NCBI RefSeq assembly: GCF_003260975.1 | Contig: NZ_CP030041.1 | Coordinates: 5,149,501-5,213,500 of the forward strand | Source: Echinicola strongylocentroti | GTDB lineage: Bacteria; Bacteroidota; Bacteroidia; Cytophagales; Cyclobacteriaceae | DNA length: 64,000 nucleotides | Direction: 5' to 3' | Shown: positions 62,270-64,000 of the stretch, in pieces | Numbering within the stretch: position 1 is the stretch's first letter | How the letters are laid out: each line of letters opens with the position of its first letter | Translations under genes and position numbers: made by a program | The notes under the pieces: model-generated | What the model was told of the DNA's origin: nothing | The model's input: the letters and a program-made list of their open reading frames with translations, nothing else | The model's database searches: none

Positions 62270-63616
62270 ATGATGAAGAAATTTTTTACTGCAGTGGTAT
62301 TTACTTGCGGTTTTTTGAGTGTCCTACATGCGCAGGACATCTCCTCCATGTCCTTGGAAGAATGTATCCAAATAGGCTTGGAGAATAATTTGGAACTGCA
62401 GCGAAGCTTGCTAAACCAAGTCAACAACGAGACCAATCTCAAGGAGGCAAAGCTAAGAAGGTATCCTTCTTTGTCGGCTTCGTCATCCTATCGATATAAC
62501 TGGGGAAGGTCCATAAACCCGGTGACCTCAGTGGCTTCCTTGGTGGATTTTGGAAGTGCTGGTTTGAGCGCATCCACTAATATGACCCTGTATGCCGGTG
62601 GACAGGTCAACCATTCTATCAAGCAAGCAAAAAAAGACCTAGAAGCGGGAGAGATGAATGTGGAAGCAGCAAGGAATAACATTACCCTCAATATTGTCAA
62701 TTTATTTGTGAATGTGGTCTTTGCCAAAGAACAATTGAACGTAGCCGAGGCACAACTGGAAGTAACCAGTAGGCAGCTGGAGCGGACACAGAAGTTGGTG
62801 GATGCAGGAGCCCTTCCGCTCTCAGATCAGCTGGATCTTGAAGCTCAAAATGCCACCAGCGCTATGGAGTTTACCAATGCCAAGAACAACTTGAGGCTGG
62901 CGAAATTGGATCTTTCCCAAGCGATGCAGCTTCCTTTTGAAGAGGAGTTTAACGTGGCGGTACCAGAACTGGAGGCTGAAAATTATATGATCAGTAATGA
63001 TGATGTAGATGAGATTTTTTCGATTGCTGTCACTTTAATGCCAGAAATAAAAGCGGCTGAGTTAGGGATGGAAAGTGCCGAATATGGCGTGAAAGTCGCA
63101 AAAGGAGGGCTTTTGCCTACCCTTGGTCTGGGAGGTAGTATAGGGACCAACTATACCGATAATTTTGAGGATCCACAGACAGGAGAACCCCGTCCTTTTA
63201 AGGATCAGCTCAGCCTAAACTTAAACGAGGGGCTGGGGTTAAGCTTGAACATTCCCATTTTTAATAATGGCAGCAATAAGGCGGCTTTACAACGGGCAAG
63301 GGTACAAAAATATATGAGTGAGATATCCCACCAAGAAGCCCGTAACCAACTGAGACAGGATATAGAGACCGCTTATACCAATGCAGTGGCTTCCCGACAG
63401 TCCTATGAATCTTCCACGGTACGGGTTTCCTCATTGAAAGAGGCTTTCCGAATGGCCCAGAAGCGCTTTGAGGTAGGGGTGATCAATGCGGTGGACTTTC
63501 AGGTAGCACAAAACAATCTTTTTAATGCCCAAGCAGATTTATTACAAGCAAAATATGAATATATTTTTAGGGTAAAAGTATTGGACTTTTACCTAGGTAA
63601 TCCCCTAACACTTTAA
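62270..63616 (+). CDS. TolC-family outer-membrane efflux protein
   Basis: A 448-residue protein with signal peptide (about 1-22, ending LHAQ) and two internally repeated OEP domains: MSLEECIQIGLENNLELQ at the start of the first and the matching long helices rich in Gln, Asn and Ala (QLEVTSRQLERTQKLVDAGALPLSDQLDLE; AEALRMAQKRFEVGVINAVDF-like AFRMAQKRFEVGVINAVDFQ). It forms the trimeric exit duct of an efflux or secretion system. The following gene encodes the periplasmic adaptor, so this is the start of a tripartite export operon. Confidence 0.92.
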   Translation: MMKKFFTAVVFTCGFLSVLHAQDISSMSLEECIQIGLENNLELQRSLLNQVNNETNLKEAKLRRYPSLSASSSYRYNWGRSINPVTSVASLVDFGSAGLSASTNMTLYAGGQVNHSIKQAKKDLEAGEMNVEAARNNITLNIVNLFVNVVFAKEQLNVAEAQLEVTSRQLERTQKLVDAGALPLSDQLDLEAQNATSAMEFTNAKNNLRLAKLDLSQAMQLPFEEEFNVAVPELEAENYMISNDDVDEIFSIAVTLMPEIKAAELGMESAEYGVKVAKGGLLPTLGLGGSIGTNYTDNFEDPQTGEPRPFKDQLSLNLNEGLGLSLNIPIFNNGSNKAALQRARVQKYMSEISHQEARNQLRQDIETAYTNAVASRQSYESSTVRVSSLKEAFRMAQKRFEVGVINAVDFQVAQNNLFNAQADLLQAKYEYIFRVKVLDFYLGNPLTL

Positions 63617-63627
63617 TTTGAAGAACC

Positions 63628-64000
63628 ATGGCTAAGAAGAAATCAAACAAGTTAATCTACATTTTAGGAGGTATAGTGGGGGTGTTAATACTGTTGATCA
63701 TCATAGGTCGTGCAGCCGGATGGGTAGGTGGTGCTGCGGAGGTAGAAGCGGAAGTCACCAAAGCCGCCAAAAAGACGATTGTGGAGAAAGTCAGTGCCTC
63801 TGGGGTGATCGAGCCGGAAACGGAAGTGAAGTTGAGCCCGGATGTGGCGGGTGAAATTATAGAATTGAATATCAACGAGGGAGATTCCGTGAAGCAGAAT
63901 GACCTCTTGGTGAAGATCAGGCCTGATAATTTTATGTCGGCCCTAGACAGGACACGCGCCAACTTGAACCAGCAAAAGGCCAATTTGGCTCAATCCCAAG
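63628..64000 (+). CDS. Efflux periplasmic adaptor subunit (MFP/HlyD family), N-terminal part
   Basis: 124 codons from the ATG at 63628 to the window end. A positively charged start (MAKKKSNK) and one transmembrane helix (LIYILGGIVGVLILLIIIG) precede the first beta/lipoyl strands (TIVEKVSASGVIEPETEVKLSPDVAGEI, GDSVKQNDLLVKI), then the beginning of the alpha-hairpin (LDRTRANLNQQKANLAQSQ). The uncleaved membrane helix suggests an adaptor for an ABC-type MacAB-like or RND pump. The transporter gene lies outside the window. Confidence 0.88.
   Translation, partial: MAKKKSNKLIYILGGIVGVLILLIIIGRAAGWVGGAAEVEAEVTKAAKKTIVEKVSASGVIEPETEVKLSPDVAGEIIELNINEGDSVKQNDLLVKIRPDNFMSALDRTRANLNQQKANLAQSQ

Overview
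The window comes from a Bacteroidota chromosome, most likely a marine member of the Cytophagales (Cyclobacteriaceae, Echinicola/Algoriphagus-like). The support is lineage-typical gene content: type IX secretion genes (porU, porV and a gliding-type C-terminal domain protein), a SusC/SusD pair, a hybrid two-component regulator, sdhCAB with a five-helix cytochrome b subunit, DUF4494 and DUF4980 proteins, and promoters that fit the Bacteroidota TTG / TAnnTTTG pattern. The genus is an inference. No tRNA, rRNA, CRISPR array, prophage or complete insertion sequence with a transposase was found.

Layout. 1-8.5 kb: the 5' part of a HopJ-family gene, a repeat-rich gap, a small hypothetical gene with an early stop codon, and a minus-strand series (alpha/beta hydrolase, bioA, fabD, DCC thiol oxidoreductase, large T9SS-sorted extracellular protein). 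8.5-12 kb: sdhCAB with a recognisable promoter and terminator. 12.3-18.3 kb: SSS symporter, GNAT acetyltransferase and ornithine/alanine racemase-like enzyme, then two paralogous outer-membrane beta-barrel proteins and a Tat-type Gfo/Idh/MocA oxidoreductase. 18.3-33.8 kb: a fructan utilisation locus on the minus strand, read from the high-coordinate end as hybrid sensor/regulator, sugar porter, SusC, SusD, two GH32 fructanases, a second sugar porter and fructokinase. 33.9-46.2 kb: DUF4494 protein, membrane-anchored patatin, CPA2 antiporter, Mpo1-like protein, DAO-family oxidase, NhaC antiporter, RNase D-like exonuclease, YigZ, and a cupin/GNAT/GT2 cluster that looks surface-glycan related. 46.3-47.3 kb: a non-coding composite repeat region. 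47.3-54.4 kb: a tightly overlapped minus-strand operon MBL hydrolase-pssA-porU-porV-M16. 54.5-60.6 kb: oxidoreductase, a giant pseudo-peptidase/propeller/barrel protein, yicC, thyA. 60.6-64 kb: class IV aminotransferase with a probable frameshift near its start, L-serine dehydratase beta subunit, TolC and the start of an RND adaptor.

How genes work together. The fructan locus is a coherent sense-bind-import-cut-phosphorylate pathway whose gene complement parallels the studied Bacteroides thetaiotaomicron BT1754-BT1765 locus. The porU/porV operon supplies the machinery that would export and anchor proteins like the one at 5348-8134. sdhCAB is a complete respiratory complex II.

The least explained material is intergenic. 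A 169-170 bp, almost wholly palindromic element with 14-bp terminal inverted repeats occurs three times (530-699, 12037-12206, 46306-46474). A second ~150-bp family occurs twice (232-384, 24056-24199). An ~840-bp segment bounded by a perfect 17-bp inverted repeat (46474-47312) abuts the third palindrome copy. Short remnants link the flanks of these elements to each other. I found no convincing new protein-based defence or mobile system.
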